DNA of 22,500 nucleotides from Chromera velia. Taxonomy: Eukaryota; Sar; Chromeraceae. Below the pieces are notes generated by a model, which was not told where the DNA came from, did not search any database, and was given only the letters and a program-made list of their open reading frames with translations. Position 1 is the first letter of the stretch. Every line of letters starts with the position of its first letter. The stretch covers positions 1 through 22,500 of the forward strand of contig JAHBMJ010001644.1 in assembly GCA_018398765.1 (NCBI GenBank), read 5' to 3'. Of this stretch, positions 9,124 to 18,656 are shown piece after piece. Position numbers and translations under genes: made by a program.

Positions 9124-11243
9124 GAATGGGAAGGGGGGGATGGAAGGAAAAGCAGAACAAGGGAGGGAGGGAGGAAGGGAGGTTAAGAAGAGGGCCCCCC
9201 CTCCCCTCCCTGCCCACCAAAGAAAAGGAAAGAAAAACCACACAACCAACCTCTCCGTCCGTCCGTCTCTGCTTTGTTTCTTTCCCTCTTTCTTTCCTGT
9301 CGTTTTTTCTCTTCGTCCTGTTTTGTCTCCTCATTGTGACATTGCAAACGCAAGCGACGCGGTGAGAGACGAGAAAAGACGTCTAGACAAAGGGAGACAG
9401 GCAAAGAGACAGAGAGAGGTAATGAAGCTACTTCCTTCCCTGTTTACTTCGCCCCGCCTCAATCAAAAGTCCGTCAATCCAACAATGATATCAACCACCC
9501 TGTGTCGCGCTCCATTTCTTTCCAAAACATCCCATTTCTTTCCAATACAACGGTCCATCGTCTATTTGTCTGTCTTTCAGATTCCTCCTGCTGGCTGCAC
9601 TCCACCCATCCATCCATCCGTCCATCTGTTGTGCGGGCTATCAGAAAGAAAGAAACGAAAGGAAGAAAAGGTTTTCGTCTTGCGCCCTGTCGGTTTTCTA
9701 ATAGTGGCCTAATTGAGACTAATTGGCCGTCCCACGGAAGAGAAAGAGGGAGGCGGGAAGAGAGAGAGAGAGAGGGAGAGAGGGAGACTAGATGGTTGAG
9801 CTGGCAAATGCATTCGCTTGGCTTGGCTTGACTTGACGTGACAGACTGACTGGGAGGGAAAGGAAGGGAAGGATGCTGCCATGCAGGGATCGATCGAGGA
9901 GACAGACAGACAAACGAAGGAACCTGTCAGACGCACTTTTTTTTTTTTTTTGGTCAACGTGCTTTCCTTCCTTCCCCTTCCCATTTTCTTGATGGCGTCC
10001 GTGCCTTTTTTTCAAAACAGGTTGTGGTCTGCATGAGTGGAGAACTGTGTGAATGTGGAAGAAAGTCGAAATGCCTGCATTTACACCGCTCGTATTTCCG
10101 GAAGTCTTAGTCACATGTTCTCTCCATTCGATCCTTTTCCTCGTGATCTTTGCTGGCAATCAGCACGAGCAAAAAAAAATAAATAGTCAGTCAGTCAGCC
10201 GCTCATTGATAAAGGAAAGAGGACGGGTGCTGGAAGGGAGGGGCTTTGCTTGACTGATTGCTTTCCTCTGCCGCCCATTCCCCCCTGCACCCACCCGTCT
10301 CTTCTCTTATCAATAGGCTTGCCGTGGCTTGGCTTGCATGGAAAGCGGGCCGTTGCTTGCTTCTTCTTTTCTTTTCTCTGTCTGTGTATGTTTTGTTGTT
10401 TGTGGGCGGACTGCCTGACTGACTGACTGAGACACGGAAAACAAAACGAAGTGTGACCCCAAGTTGAGCTGAGGAATCAGTCGGTAAGTCTCCGTCCGTC
10501 CGTCCTGTCGAGGGCGGATAAGACAGGGGGGGGCGCAGGTGAGGAAAGGTGCGGGGGGGATCTGACTGACCGTATGAAGGAAGGAAGGAGAGGGGGGAAG
10601 AGTTCGCTCACCCACTCACTCCCTCCCTCTCTCACCGACAGATCGAGGGATCGATCGACGAATCAAACGAAAAAGAAAGAAAGAAAGAGAGAACGAACGA
10701 ACCGATCGACTCCGACAGACGGACAGAACAGTCAGGTGGCAGGAGAAAATATGACTGCATGACCATCGAGTGGCAATGACCGTTTGTTTGTCTTTTGACT
10801 GGCTGGCTGAGTGTGTGATTGACTGGCTGGATAGCGAGGCTGCCAGCTTGCTGAGGCTGGGTGCATGGATGGATGGATGGAGACTTGACTGAGTGACAAG
10901 AAATAAACGGAAAGAGGCGGGAAGCAATGAACTGACCGGCAACGGGACTCCGATCCATTTTTTACTCGGGTGAGGATTTATTTCTGGGCTTTGAATTCAT
11001 TTGACTGCCTCATTGCAGCGTTGGCGGCTGATTGTTCGTTTTTTCTTTCTTTTTTTTGCTTCACGGCGGGCATCTGTGCATGAGTCCATTTACTTCCCTC
11101 CCTCCTATTGTTCGAACGGCCTTCTGACCGTGGGGGGGCGGGGAATAATGTTTCGCCACCAGAAACACACAGAGAGAGGGGGGGGCAAAGACAGTAGAAC
11201 GAAAAAATAAGAGAGAAAGAAAGAAATCCATCCGCTTAGTTGC
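9124..11243. other. Gene-poor patchwork with short tetranucleotide runs
   Basis: No gene is supported. The stretch has purine blocks (9124-9240, 9640-9800, 10560-10760), pyrimidine blocks (9250-9330, 9430-9600), GA runs (about 9757-9785), CATC/GGAT runs (9601-9615, 10865-10880) and CAGT/GACT runs (10183-10200, 10412-10430). A 15-base T homopolymer lies at 9937-9951, and CTTGGCTTG-type words occur near 9820 and 10327. AATAAA occurs within AAAAAAAATAAATAG near 10173-10185, but no gene can be attached to it. Confidence 0.55.
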
Positions 11244-11273
11244 TGGATGGATGGATGGATGGATGGATGGATG
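11244..11273. repeat. (TGGA)7 tetranucleotide microsatellite
   Basis: A perfect GGAT-type repeat of about 30 bases, followed by ATGATG. Shorter copies of the same motif occur near 7339 and 10865, and its complement (ATCC) near 9603, 12530 and 14258. Confidence 0.95.
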
Positions 11274-11936
11274 ATGAGACAGAGACATGCGAACGTAAAG
11301 AAGGATACCCACACGATGAGGCGACCCAAAGCGCCCGCGCCACAGACAGAAAGGTGGACCAGACATGCAGGAAAAGACAAAACATCAAAAAGCACAAATG
11401 TCGTCTGTCAGCGCGCCAATCCAAAGAATCTCTGACCCAGCCTGCCTCTTTCCCTCTCTGCTCTTCCTCTTTGTTTAGCACATGGATAGGGTGTTTCTGA
11501 GTCGATCAGCTCTTCATTGAGAAAAGAAAGAAGGTATTCGAACGAACATTCGGCCGGCTGCGTTACTTGTTCGTCGTCGTATAAGTCTTTTCTTCTTTCT
11601 CTTTTCTCCTCCGCCCCCTTTCTTCTTTCTTTCTCGGTTTAAGCCTCGACCTTTCTTTTTTACTCATTTTCTTCCGTCTCCCTTCAACTGTCTGCAGTCC
11701 CACGTCCCTCCCTCTCTCCCTCAGTTTCTTTTCCTTTCCTGCCCTCGAGCCATTCATGCAGCAGCCTTCTTTCTTAGCTCCCGCCTCTTTGCCACCTCCC
11801 TCCTCACAGGGAGCTAGCTGAGGGGCCGAGGGGAGGGGAGGGATGGAGCGGTTGATATATATGTTTCTTTGTCTTTCTTTTCTTTTGCCCAATGACTGAC
11901 TGCATGATCTCTCATGCATGCATGTATCCACATTCC

Positions 11937-11971
<35 letters not shown>

Positions 11972-11973
11972 TC
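11937..11973. repeat. (TTTC)9 microsatellite
   Basis: An almost perfect TTTC tetranucleotide tract of about 37 bases, just after a TGCATGCATG run (about 11914-11923). Confidence 0.95.
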
Positions 11974-12215
11974 CTTGTCTTAGTTGCCTCCTTCCTGCAT
12001 GAATGAATTAATGAATGAATGGGAGTCTCGATCGCACTCTCTCTCTTCTTTCTCTCCCTCTCTTTCTCTGCGTGTCTATGTATGTTTCTGCATGCTCTCT
12101 CTCATGTACCCCACCCTCCCTCCCTTCCCCTCCCTGAACCTCCGTTCCCTTGGTGATTCTTTTCCTCTTCTTTTCTTCTCTTTCTGGCTCGGTGAGTGTC
12201 GTTAGACGAAAGGAG

Positions 12216-12247
12216 AAAAGGAAAGGAAAGGAAAGGAAAGGAAAGGA
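12216..12247. repeat. (GGAAA)n pentanucleotide microsatellite
   Basis: About six copies of GGAAA lie at a sharp switch from a pyrimidine-rich block (to about 12190) to a purine-rich block. Confidence 0.93.
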
Positions 12248-13170
12248 GGAGGCGGAGAAAGAGATTTCGTTCATTCAAAACAAAATTGGAGGGAGAAGGG
12301 AGGACTTTCCTCTCTGTCTCTTTCTCGTGTTCGGCTGACCGCATGAGAGCGTCTTGCGGGGTTCCTGTCTCTCCCTCTGTGTGTGGGTGTGTCCTGTCCT
12401 GTCCTGGCTGGGGTCTTTGTATCAATTCCGATTTTAAGATCGTCGCCCTCCCCTGTTCTCACCTAATCCGCACACCACCCGTTTTTGTTCAAATCATCCT
12501 TCCCCTTCGTCCCTTCCTCCCCTCATCCATTCATCCATCCATCCGTGTAGTCACACGATCGGTTTGTTGGTTGGGTCGGTCTGAGCTGTTTTTGCTTTGC
12601 TTTGCTGGTCTGGTCTCGACGTTGCGCGTTAGGACTGGAGAGAGGCCTGAGTGACGCACGCGTGACCTGATTTTTAATGAAGGAGGTAGAAGGACGGACC
12701 GTGAGGACAAAAAGGAATCAACGGGGCGAAAGGAGTGGGTGGGATGGAGAGAGGGGAAAATCGAAAAGAGAGATGGATGGAAAAAGGTCGAGTCCTCTGC
12801 ACAAAAGGGGCGGTGGGTGGGTTCGGCCTTGTTCCTTGTCTGTCTGTCTGTCTGGTTAATTCATTCGCTCTTTGTCTCTCTCTCGCTGTGTGTGGCCCTG
12901 CCCTACTCCTCTTTTTGTTCTCGCGACCTTCCTTTCTTCTCGCTCGCTTGCCGTCCCGCACCAAAAAGCTGGTCCCCCCCTCCTTCCCCCGGCCACTCTC
13001 TCTCTCTGATCGTTTCTCTTTCCTCCTTCCTCCCTTCTTTCCTTCCTTGTGCCTGCGGAGGGTGAGTCTTCCTCGACTCGGCTCGTCTATCGTTCTTTGT
13101 GTTTGTGTGAGAAGAGAGAGACGATCGAAGAAGGTTTAAAGAACGAACGAACAAAAAGCGGAAGATCAAA

Positions 13171-13211
13171 GTCTGTCTGTCTGTGTCTGTCTGTGTGTCT
13201 GTCTGTCTGTC
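13171..13211. repeat. (GTCT)n microsatellite
   Basis: About 41 bases of GTCT repeats interrupted by GTGTCT. A related run lies at about 12837-12854. The complementary motif (ACAG) forms the large array near 19.8 kb. Confidence 0.93.
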
Positions 13212-13598
13212 GGGCTGATCGATTTGACTGAAAGACTGTCTGACGCTGGTGTGTGAAGGCTTCTGTGTGTGGCAGTTGATGCGTCTTTTTCACTTATTCC
13301 TTCATCTGTCCTCATCTTAATTGTGTCACATGCATCTTTTTCTTGGTTTAATTTCTTTTCTTCCTTCGTCCCTCTCTGTGACACTCCCTGTCACCCTTTC
13401 CCGCTCTCTTCCTTTTCTTTGGGCTTTCTTCTTCTTTCACCCGTTCATTCTTCTTACCTTTTAGAGAGAGCAAACAAGCAAGCAAGAGATGAAAGGGGGA
13501 CAAACGAAACTGGTGCGCCTAGTAGCTGGCTGCCCCGTGAGAAAATGATTGGGGGGGTGGGGTGTCGTCGCGTCAAATCTGTCTTCTTCTGCTCTTTC

Positions 13599-13670
13599 TC
13601 TTTTTTTTCTTTCTTTCTTTCGTTCTTTTCTTTCTTTCTTTCTTTCTTTCTTTCCTTCTTTCTTTCTTTT

Positions 13671-13702
<32 letters not shown>

Positions 13703-13740
13703 TTCTTTCTCTTCTTTCTTTCTTTCTTTTCTTTCTTTTG
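13599..13740. repeat. Long imperfect (TTTC)n microsatellite
   Basis: About 140 bases of TTTC-type repeats with small interruptions (CGTTC, TTTTC, CCTTC). It is the longest simple repeat in the window and lies in a pyrimidine-rich block reaching about 13910. Confidence 0.95.
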
Positions 13741-14547
13741 TTTGTTTCGATCGCGCGATTTCTGCCTTCCTCCAACTCATCCCCCATCGTTTCTTTGTGA
13801 CTGCATTTCTGTCTCTCTTGTTTGCTGTTTGCAACAAACGATTCCATTCCCCTCTTCTTTTTCTTTTCTTTTTTCGCACCGGTCCCTCCCGCCTTCCTCC
13901 TCCACGTGTGAGTAGGCAGGCAGACAGAGAGATCACCCGCCGTTCCTTCCTTCTTATTCTTTTCTGCATTCGTTCTGCCATTCGGCCATTCGACCGACCA
14001 GTTTTAATCAACTTCCATTCACTCATTCCAGCCGCATTCATTCCTTCCCAAGGTACGCCTTCGTCCAACACGAATCGATCGAACGATGAATTCCATTGAA
14101 CGAATCAGCAGGAACGAACTGGCGAACGGTGGCGGGAGAGGAGAGGCAGGGGGGAATATTTGCCTTCCTGCCTGCCTGCCTGCCTGACTGAGTCTCCCTC
14201 TCTTCTTTCCTTCCACCACCTTTACCTGCATGCCAGTCGATTGATCAACCGACGCATCCATCCATTCATTCATTCATTGGGATGCCTGGAGGGAGGGTGT
14301 CGGAGGGGCAGGCAAAGAAAGAGAAGATCAAGACAGCGAGGAGGGCATGAATGCATGCGGTGGCACACACAAACAACTCATCCCAGGCATGGAGCAGACA
14401 TGCAGTGTTGGTGCAAGGGGGAGAGGAAAGCACAACAAAAACAGCAGAATGCATAGCGATGGAATGCACGCACAACCAACCGAAACGACGACCGAAAGGA
14501 AAGACCTGGACAGCAGCTGGAGGGAGGGGGCCTGCATGAGCTTCCTC

Positions 14548-14566
14548 GCTGCTGCTGCTGCTGCTG
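14548..14566. repeat. (GCT)6 trinucleotide run
   Basis: Six GCT units. A trinucleotide run can be kept in coding DNA, but no convincing gene surrounds it. Confidence 0.9.
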
Positions 14567-15651
14567 AAAGCAGGTAGAGTCTTTTCAGATAAGTGACGCA
14601 ATACACACGTAGACGTGTACTCAACTGCACTGCCGGAAGGAATGCGCATGCACGACACTGTCGATCAAGCGATGGGTCAATGAATGAATGACAGACAGCA
14701 CCTCGACCGATCAGAGAGACAAGACCCATGCAGCCATCCAGCAGAAACTCATTTGAAGGTTCTCTTCGTCCCTCCCTCCCTTCTGTCCTCACTTGACAAA
14801 TTAAGAGATTCCTTCCACCCATCGGTCGGCTTCGCAACTCACACGTAGCGTGCTTGTGTTCCATCCATGCATCCATCTACTTGACTGACTCGAACAAGCA
14901 ACCCCCCTCTGCACCCGCCCTGAATTCCCTTTTGTTCCTGGATGGACGGCAGCTATGCAGTTAGATCGCTGGAGTCAGTGCATGACCTCTTTTCTTTTCA
15001 ATCAAAAAGAGATACAGACCGGAAAGAAAGGGACGATCGAGTCTGCTGTCGGTATTTCCATCTCGGCTCTCCCATACAGGCCGTCTCCTACCGTCTTCCC
15101 TCCTCCCCTGAGTCCCCTCCTCAAACCGTTCATGCAGTTGGTGAATTCCGTTTTGAAGGCATGGATCGATGGAAGGAGCCTGCGGACATGCAGAGAAGCA
15201 ATGTTATGAAACGATACGCGCACGCAGCTTGATTTCAAAGTCTCATAACGAAGAGAATGTGAAGCAACAGTTGCATGCATGAGCGATTTAAAAACATTAA
15301 TGTGCAAGATGGAGTATAAAAGCAAAAGACTTGCGAATCACTGTCGATTCGATCGTTTAAAACTTTGATGTGCATATGAATAATATATTGAATATTGCGT
15401 CACTTTGCGTGAATAACATATCTAAGGATATTTATAATAACTAATAACAACTAGAGATTTAGGTTACGCATGCCGGGGGCGAGTAGGGTGCTTTTTGCCC
15501 CCCTAAAGCGGCGCATTTCCACAAAAAACTCGTTCTCATAATTGGTAAAGAGTTAGAAGCTGAAACTTTGTGTAAGAAGACGTTGTAATGATAGAAAAAG
15601 AACTATGGAACAGATTTTTTATACTACTATCATTTTTAGAAATATACGCTG

Positions 15652-15735
15652 CCATACAAATTTTATGAGTGTTGGGCCATTTTTTAACGGTTTTCAACAA
15701 TAAGAAAAACGGTATAAAACTCACAAAATTTGTAT
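15652..15735. repeat. Inverted repeat (hairpin-forming), about 17-bp arms
   Basis: The left arm at about 15653-15670 (ATACAAATTTTATGAGT) is complementary to the right arm at about 15717-15735 (ACTCACAAAATTTGTAT), with one mismatch. The loop is about 46 bases and contains AACGGTTTT and AAAACGG words. It may be a structural part of the element upstream of the recombinase frame. Confidence 0.7.
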
Positions 15736-15988
15736 CACGACGGTCGGGACTGCCTGTACATATACCTGGGGTCACGCGCAGCCGGACCCCGGAGCCAACC
15801 ACTGAATCCCATGCGGTATCCGGGTCCAAAGCATGTGGTACCGATACCCAGAACTTCCGATGCCCTTGTCCAAAATCTACAATCACCAAAGCCAGTGTCT
15901 GTACCCGTATCCAGGAGAAGCTGTCCTTAGCAGTGTTCCAGTAGCGAAAATCAGTAGCGCGACCCATCAATATCGATCGAACGAAGCA

Positions 15989-15998
15989 TATATAAAGG
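15989..15998 (+). promoter_or_regulatory. Possible TATA box for the 16036 reading frame
   Basis: TATATAAAGG lies about 40 bases upstream of the ATG at 16036, and transcription starting about 30 bases downstream would leave a very short leader. The match to a TATA consensus is good. Function is inferred from sequence and position only. Confidence 0.35.
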
Positions 15999-16035
15999 TA
16001 AAGGCCGGAAATTCCGATCGTCTGTCTATCTCAAC

Positions 16036-16317
16036 ATGTCAGGCGGCCTTCAGAATTTTGACTTTTCGAGTCTAATACAAGATCAGGCAGTCACGCTTGA
16101 CAGACGTACGGCAGCAAGCAAAGGGAAGACTCCCTTTGGAGATCATATAATTAATTTCGAGGGACCGCAAAACGACAGGAACCGCAAAACGCTGCTGCTT
16201 CACAGAGAGCGTCAACTTGTTGCTTCGAAAGTTAATCAGGCGCATTTCACCTTTCATAAGTATGTTGTCTCTCTCAATCTTCTCTACAACTCGACAAGCA
16301 TGACGGCACGCCGATAG
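16036..16317 (+). pseudogene. Element-associated 93-codon open frame, unrecognised
   Basis: An ATG (16036) in an AACATGTCAG context opens 93 codons that end at a TAG (16315-16317), just where the tyrosine-recombinase frame takes over in another phase. The peptide starts MSGGLQNFDF and is basic in the middle. I find no known motif. The abutting frames suggest it was once the N-terminal part of the recombinase protein, separated by a frameshift or deletion. A GTATGT donor-like site at 16260 is present, but none of the nearby AG sites would restore the downstream phase, so an intron does not easily explain the break. It could instead be an unrelated short frame. Confidence 0.35.
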
Positions 16318-16934
16318 GGGAAGCTGTGCTGGAGTTCCTAGATATAGCACCTGTGGACGAACCCCTGTTTAAAACTACAAAGGCACATGAAAACCAGTGG
16401 ACCGAGAAACCGCTGGGGAGAGATGCGTTTCAAACTGCGCTGCAGAAAGCAATCGCAGCAGCAGCACCAGAAGCAGCAGCAGAGCTCAAGGAATACACCA
16501 CCCACTCATTGCGCCGAAGCGGGTTCTGCGCAGCAAAGAAGGCTGCAATCCCATATGAGTTGGCAATCAATATTTTGGGGTACAATAGCTCCGATGTATG
16601 ACTGTCATATTTCCCGCCCGAGCTCCCTAACATTGCAACCGCTGTAGCCTCCATTTATAAGTTGTGCAGGACCAGTGTGGACCAGACCGACACGCAGTCC
16701 ATGCGCGGCCCTCAGCGATTCGGAAGGCTCCCAGTCACACCAGATGGGGTGGGGTTTGTGGGGGAACAACAGAGGCATCAGCGAAAGGGCGGCAGAGTGG
16801 GTGAGACGCGAGCCAAAGCCCAAGAGCGCGAAACGTCCGATAGCCGGAGGTCCGGAAGGGCGGATGCCCCGAGCGAACACGGAACACTGAAAGTCGGCCG
16901 TGGGCCCAGAGTGAGCGAGTGTACTAAAAGATGA
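16260..16934 (+). pseudogene. Tyrosine recombinase C-terminal domain relic (transposon-derived), with internal TGA
   Basis: The frame reads through the catalytic half of a tyrosine recombinase, the enzyme class that cuts and rejoins DNA through a 3'-phosphotyrosine. THSLRRSG at 16500-16523 is the HxxR box (His 16503, Arg 16512). LGYNSSDV follows, then LSY with the likely nucleophile Tyr at 16608. The Arg-to-Tyr distance is 32 residues, the same as between Arg292 and Tyr324 of Cre, and Gly-Tyr of LGYN sits where GH/GW is usual (aromatic 9 residues before the nucleophile). A TGA at 16599-16601 lies three codons before that Tyr, where relatives often have an aromatic residue. After it the frame stays open to 16932-16934. 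An in-frame TAA at 16257 and the missing first catalytic Arg region show loss of the 5' half. A GCA-rich run encodes Ala (about 16455-16490). A DIRS- or Crypton-like source is likely but unproven. Confidence 0.75.
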
Positions 16935-16982
16935 GTAGGTAGAACTAGGATTCAACGGAGTGAGAGGCTGTGAAGTCTGAAG
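16778..16982. repeat. 205-bp GC-rich repeat, copy A
   Basis: It matches 17426-17630 over the full 205 bases with scattered substitutions. The shared sequence starts at TCAGCGAAA and ends at GAAGTCTGAAG. It overlaps the 3' end of the open frame that continues from the recombinase, so the repeat may be the 3' end of that element. Weaker similarity extends about 18 bases further left (GGGGGAACAACAGAGGCA versus GGGGGGACAATAAAGGCA near 17333). Confidence 0.9.
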
Positions 16983-17332
16983 TGTTGGTTCAGCTGGAGC
17001 GATTAGCGGAAGCGTGAACCCTGGTTCAGACAGAACGAAGGATGAACGAAGGTAATGATGCCGTCTCCGGCGCGTGCATATTTTTTTTTTTCCTTAGAAA
17101 AACCAGAATTTTGATAGCCCCTAGAAAAAGGGTATAATCACGATTATTTTAATTCGGCTGCGAAGTCTCCGCACCAAAATAAATTTCCCACCCACCCATC
17201 CCGACGCTGGGAGTGAGAGGCCCCGTCACAGCGATGGCACCACTAGTCCGCAAGGGCATTACCGGAGACGGGGAAGGAAACGGCCTAGAAATCTGGTCCA
17301 TTATAGTGTTCGCCTAGAGTAGAATTAGAGCG
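16983..17332. other. Spacer between the 205-bp repeats
   Basis: No gene is seen. It contains a T-run (about 17081-17091), an AT-rich patch (17095-17190) and an exact inverted pair, CCGTCTCCGG at 17061-17070 and CCGGAGACGG at 17262-17271. GGTAATG (17051) and CATTACC (17257-17263) lie beside the pair but in permuted order. It may be a small inserted element. Confidence 0.45.
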
Positions 17333-17350
17333 GGGGGGACAATAAAGGCA

Positions 17351-17425
17351 TCAGCAAAAGGGCGGCAGAGCGGGTCAGACGCGAGCTAAAGCCCGAGGGC
17401 GCGAAGCACCTGATAGCCGGAGGTC
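17351..17425. repeat. 75-bp partial repeat unit, copy B
   Basis: The first 75 bases of the 205-bp repeat are duplicated in tandem immediately before copy C (TCAGC at 17351 and again at 17426). The offset of 75 is a multiple of three, so a minus-strand frame stays open across both. Confidence 0.9.
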
Positions 17426-17630
17426 TCAGCGAAACGGTGGCAGAGCGGGTGAGACGCGAGCCAAAGCCCGAGAGCGCGAAGCGCCCGATAGCCGGAGGTC
17501 CGGAAGGGCGGATCCCCCAAGGGAACATGAAACACCGAAAGTGGGCCATGGGTGCAGAGTGAGCGAGTGTGCTAAAAGATGAGTAGGTAGAACTAGGATT
17601 GAACGGACTGAGAGGCTGTGAAGTCTGAAG
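17426..17630. repeat. 205-bp GC-rich repeat, copy C
   Basis: Direct repeat of 16778-16982, 648 bases downstream, in the same orientation. The match stops within a base or two of the same sequence (GAAGTCTGAAG), which helps define the right edge of the repeat family. Confidence 0.9.
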
Positions 17631-17639
17631 GGATGATAA

Positions 17640-18281
17640 GAGAGGGCTCACTGACAGATCCGAGAGAGTTGGAGAGACGGAAGAGACGGTGGAGACACTG
17701 AGTGCATGGAGGGATGAGGTGCACGTGTACGGCCAGCGGATCCATGCACCTAGCCATGCACGCGCATGCATCCAGTGGCCTGGCCTCACCGCACTGCACC
17801 AGAAGGAGACGGCATGATGGTATGTCTCAGTAGCAGATAGTGGCAGCTCATAGCAGCTCGGATCATGCAGTAAGTATCAGGCGTCGAGCTAGAGCTTTGC
17901 CTGAGAGACGCCCTGGAACATCGGTTACTACAGATTTGTATTTGTGCCTCAGGGGACTTTCCCGCGTGTTGGTTCACCGGCTCCGCCTCTATACTACACT
18001 TTCAGAATTTTCTGGCCGCCTTTAAAACATTTGTTTGTTCTCTTCGATGGTGGTTGCTCCTTTGAGCTCGTCTCGTCTCGTTTTGGTGGACTAACTCCGC
18101 CTTACGACTGTCTGACGTTGTCTGATTTCCCTTGACTCGTACCTATTACTTGCATTCAAAACGTTTTTCCTTTTTTTTGCAGCTTCTAAGCTGTGAGGCC
18201 CTGTTTTCAAGTGATCTTCAATTGGATACTTTGTTCGTCCGTCTCGTCGGTTGTTTTGGCCTGTGGACAGGTGTGTTCATA
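17640..18281. other. Upstream region of the coiled-coil frame
   Basis: No gene is called. A palindrome-rich patch (CATGCACGCGCATGCATCC, about 17754-17772) is followed by mixed sequence. A pyrimidine-rich run ending in TTTTTTTTGCAG at about 18180 is a strong splice acceptor, so a 5' exon probably lies to the left and the coiled-coil exon may begin at 18181. No clear TATA box is seen. Confidence 0.45.
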
Positions 18282-18563
18282 ATGGCAGCGGAATTTTTGA
18301 GTCAGGTGTCTCCTTCTCAAGCCGAACGCAATAGGGATACCGGCAGTAATCGAGAGAAAGAACTCGAAAGCCGTGTTGCCGAGGTAGAGGCCGAAAGAGA
18401 CGCCATCATTAGTTGGAACAAGGAGCTGGAGACCTGTCTTGCTGAGGCCGAAGCTGCGAGAGAGGTCGCTACCAACCGCATGAAAGAGTTCGAGACCCGT
18501 CTCACCAGAGATGCGGTAGTTTATGAAGATACTGGTAGTCGCAATACTGCGGCGGGTACATAG
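18282..18563 (+). CDS. Coiled-coil protein or exon with three 21-residue repeats
   Basis: The ATG at 18282 opens 93 codons. The frame is also open upstream to about 18132, but a likely acceptor ends at 18180 and that upstream peptide looks noncoding. Residues 23-75 contain three copies of a 21-residue (three-heptad) repeat marked by KELES, KELET and KEFET at residues 26, 47 and 68, rich in Glu, Ala, Arg and Lys, as expected for a coiled coil. The frame ends at TAG 18561, but a GT at 18556 inside GGGTACAT may be a donor, so this may be one exon of a longer protein. It lies about 310 bases upstream of the AP2 domain on the same strand. I could not find a phase-correct join between them, so they may be separate genes. 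I recognise no function beyond the coiled coil. Confidence 0.55.
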   Translation: MAAEFLSQVSPSQAERNRDTGSNREKELESRVAEVEAERDAIISWNKELETCLAEAEAAREVATNRMKEFETRLTRDAVVYEDTGSRNTAAGT

Positions 18564-18656
18564 GGCCGTATGCCCTTTCCTCCCTTCCGCTTCCTCAGCG
18601 TTTTGAAGTATTCAATGCCTCTGCTCTGGAACTTCCCTGTCTGTCTTGCAGATTGA

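Larger units (their letters stand above)
11274..15349. other. Gene-poor microsatellite-rich stretch
   Basis: No gene is supported over about 4 kb. The listed microsatellites are embedded in pyrimidine blocks (11590-11810, 11930-12190, 12830-13060, 13290-13460, 13570-13910) and purine blocks (12200-12310, 12670-12800). From about 14350 the sequence becomes more mixed and less repetitive, with many GCATGC/TGCATG words (14350-14410, 14640-14655, 15270-15280). Short frames near 14942-15232 show no domain and are not called. Confidence 0.55.
15350..16035. other. AT-richer island upstream of the recombinase relic
   Basis: The composition changes sharply at about 15350: homopurine/homopyrimidine blocks and microsatellites stop, and the DNA becomes AT-richer. 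It contains a possible GC hairpin (GGGGGC at about 15475 with GCCCCC at about 15498) and the inverted repeat listed separately. From about 15760 to 15960 the sequence is more GC-balanced, with an open frame on the plus strand (15669-15944) in which I recognise no domain. I read the whole island as the 5' part of an inserted element, but the left boundary is not defined by any clear duplication. Confidence 0.45.

Noticed and set aside
13454-14099. Long open frames on both strands through the TTTC tract (Phe/Ser/Leu-rich and Lys/Glu/Arg-rich)
   Set aside because: A tetranucleotide repeat without stops keeps frames open by chance. The peptides are pure microsatellite translation.
16260-16298. 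Intron (GTATGT...AAG) joining the 16036 frame to the recombinase frame
   Set aside because: The length of 39 bases is very short, the acceptor is poor, and none of the nearby AG sites restores the recombinase phase. A frameshift or deletion fits better.
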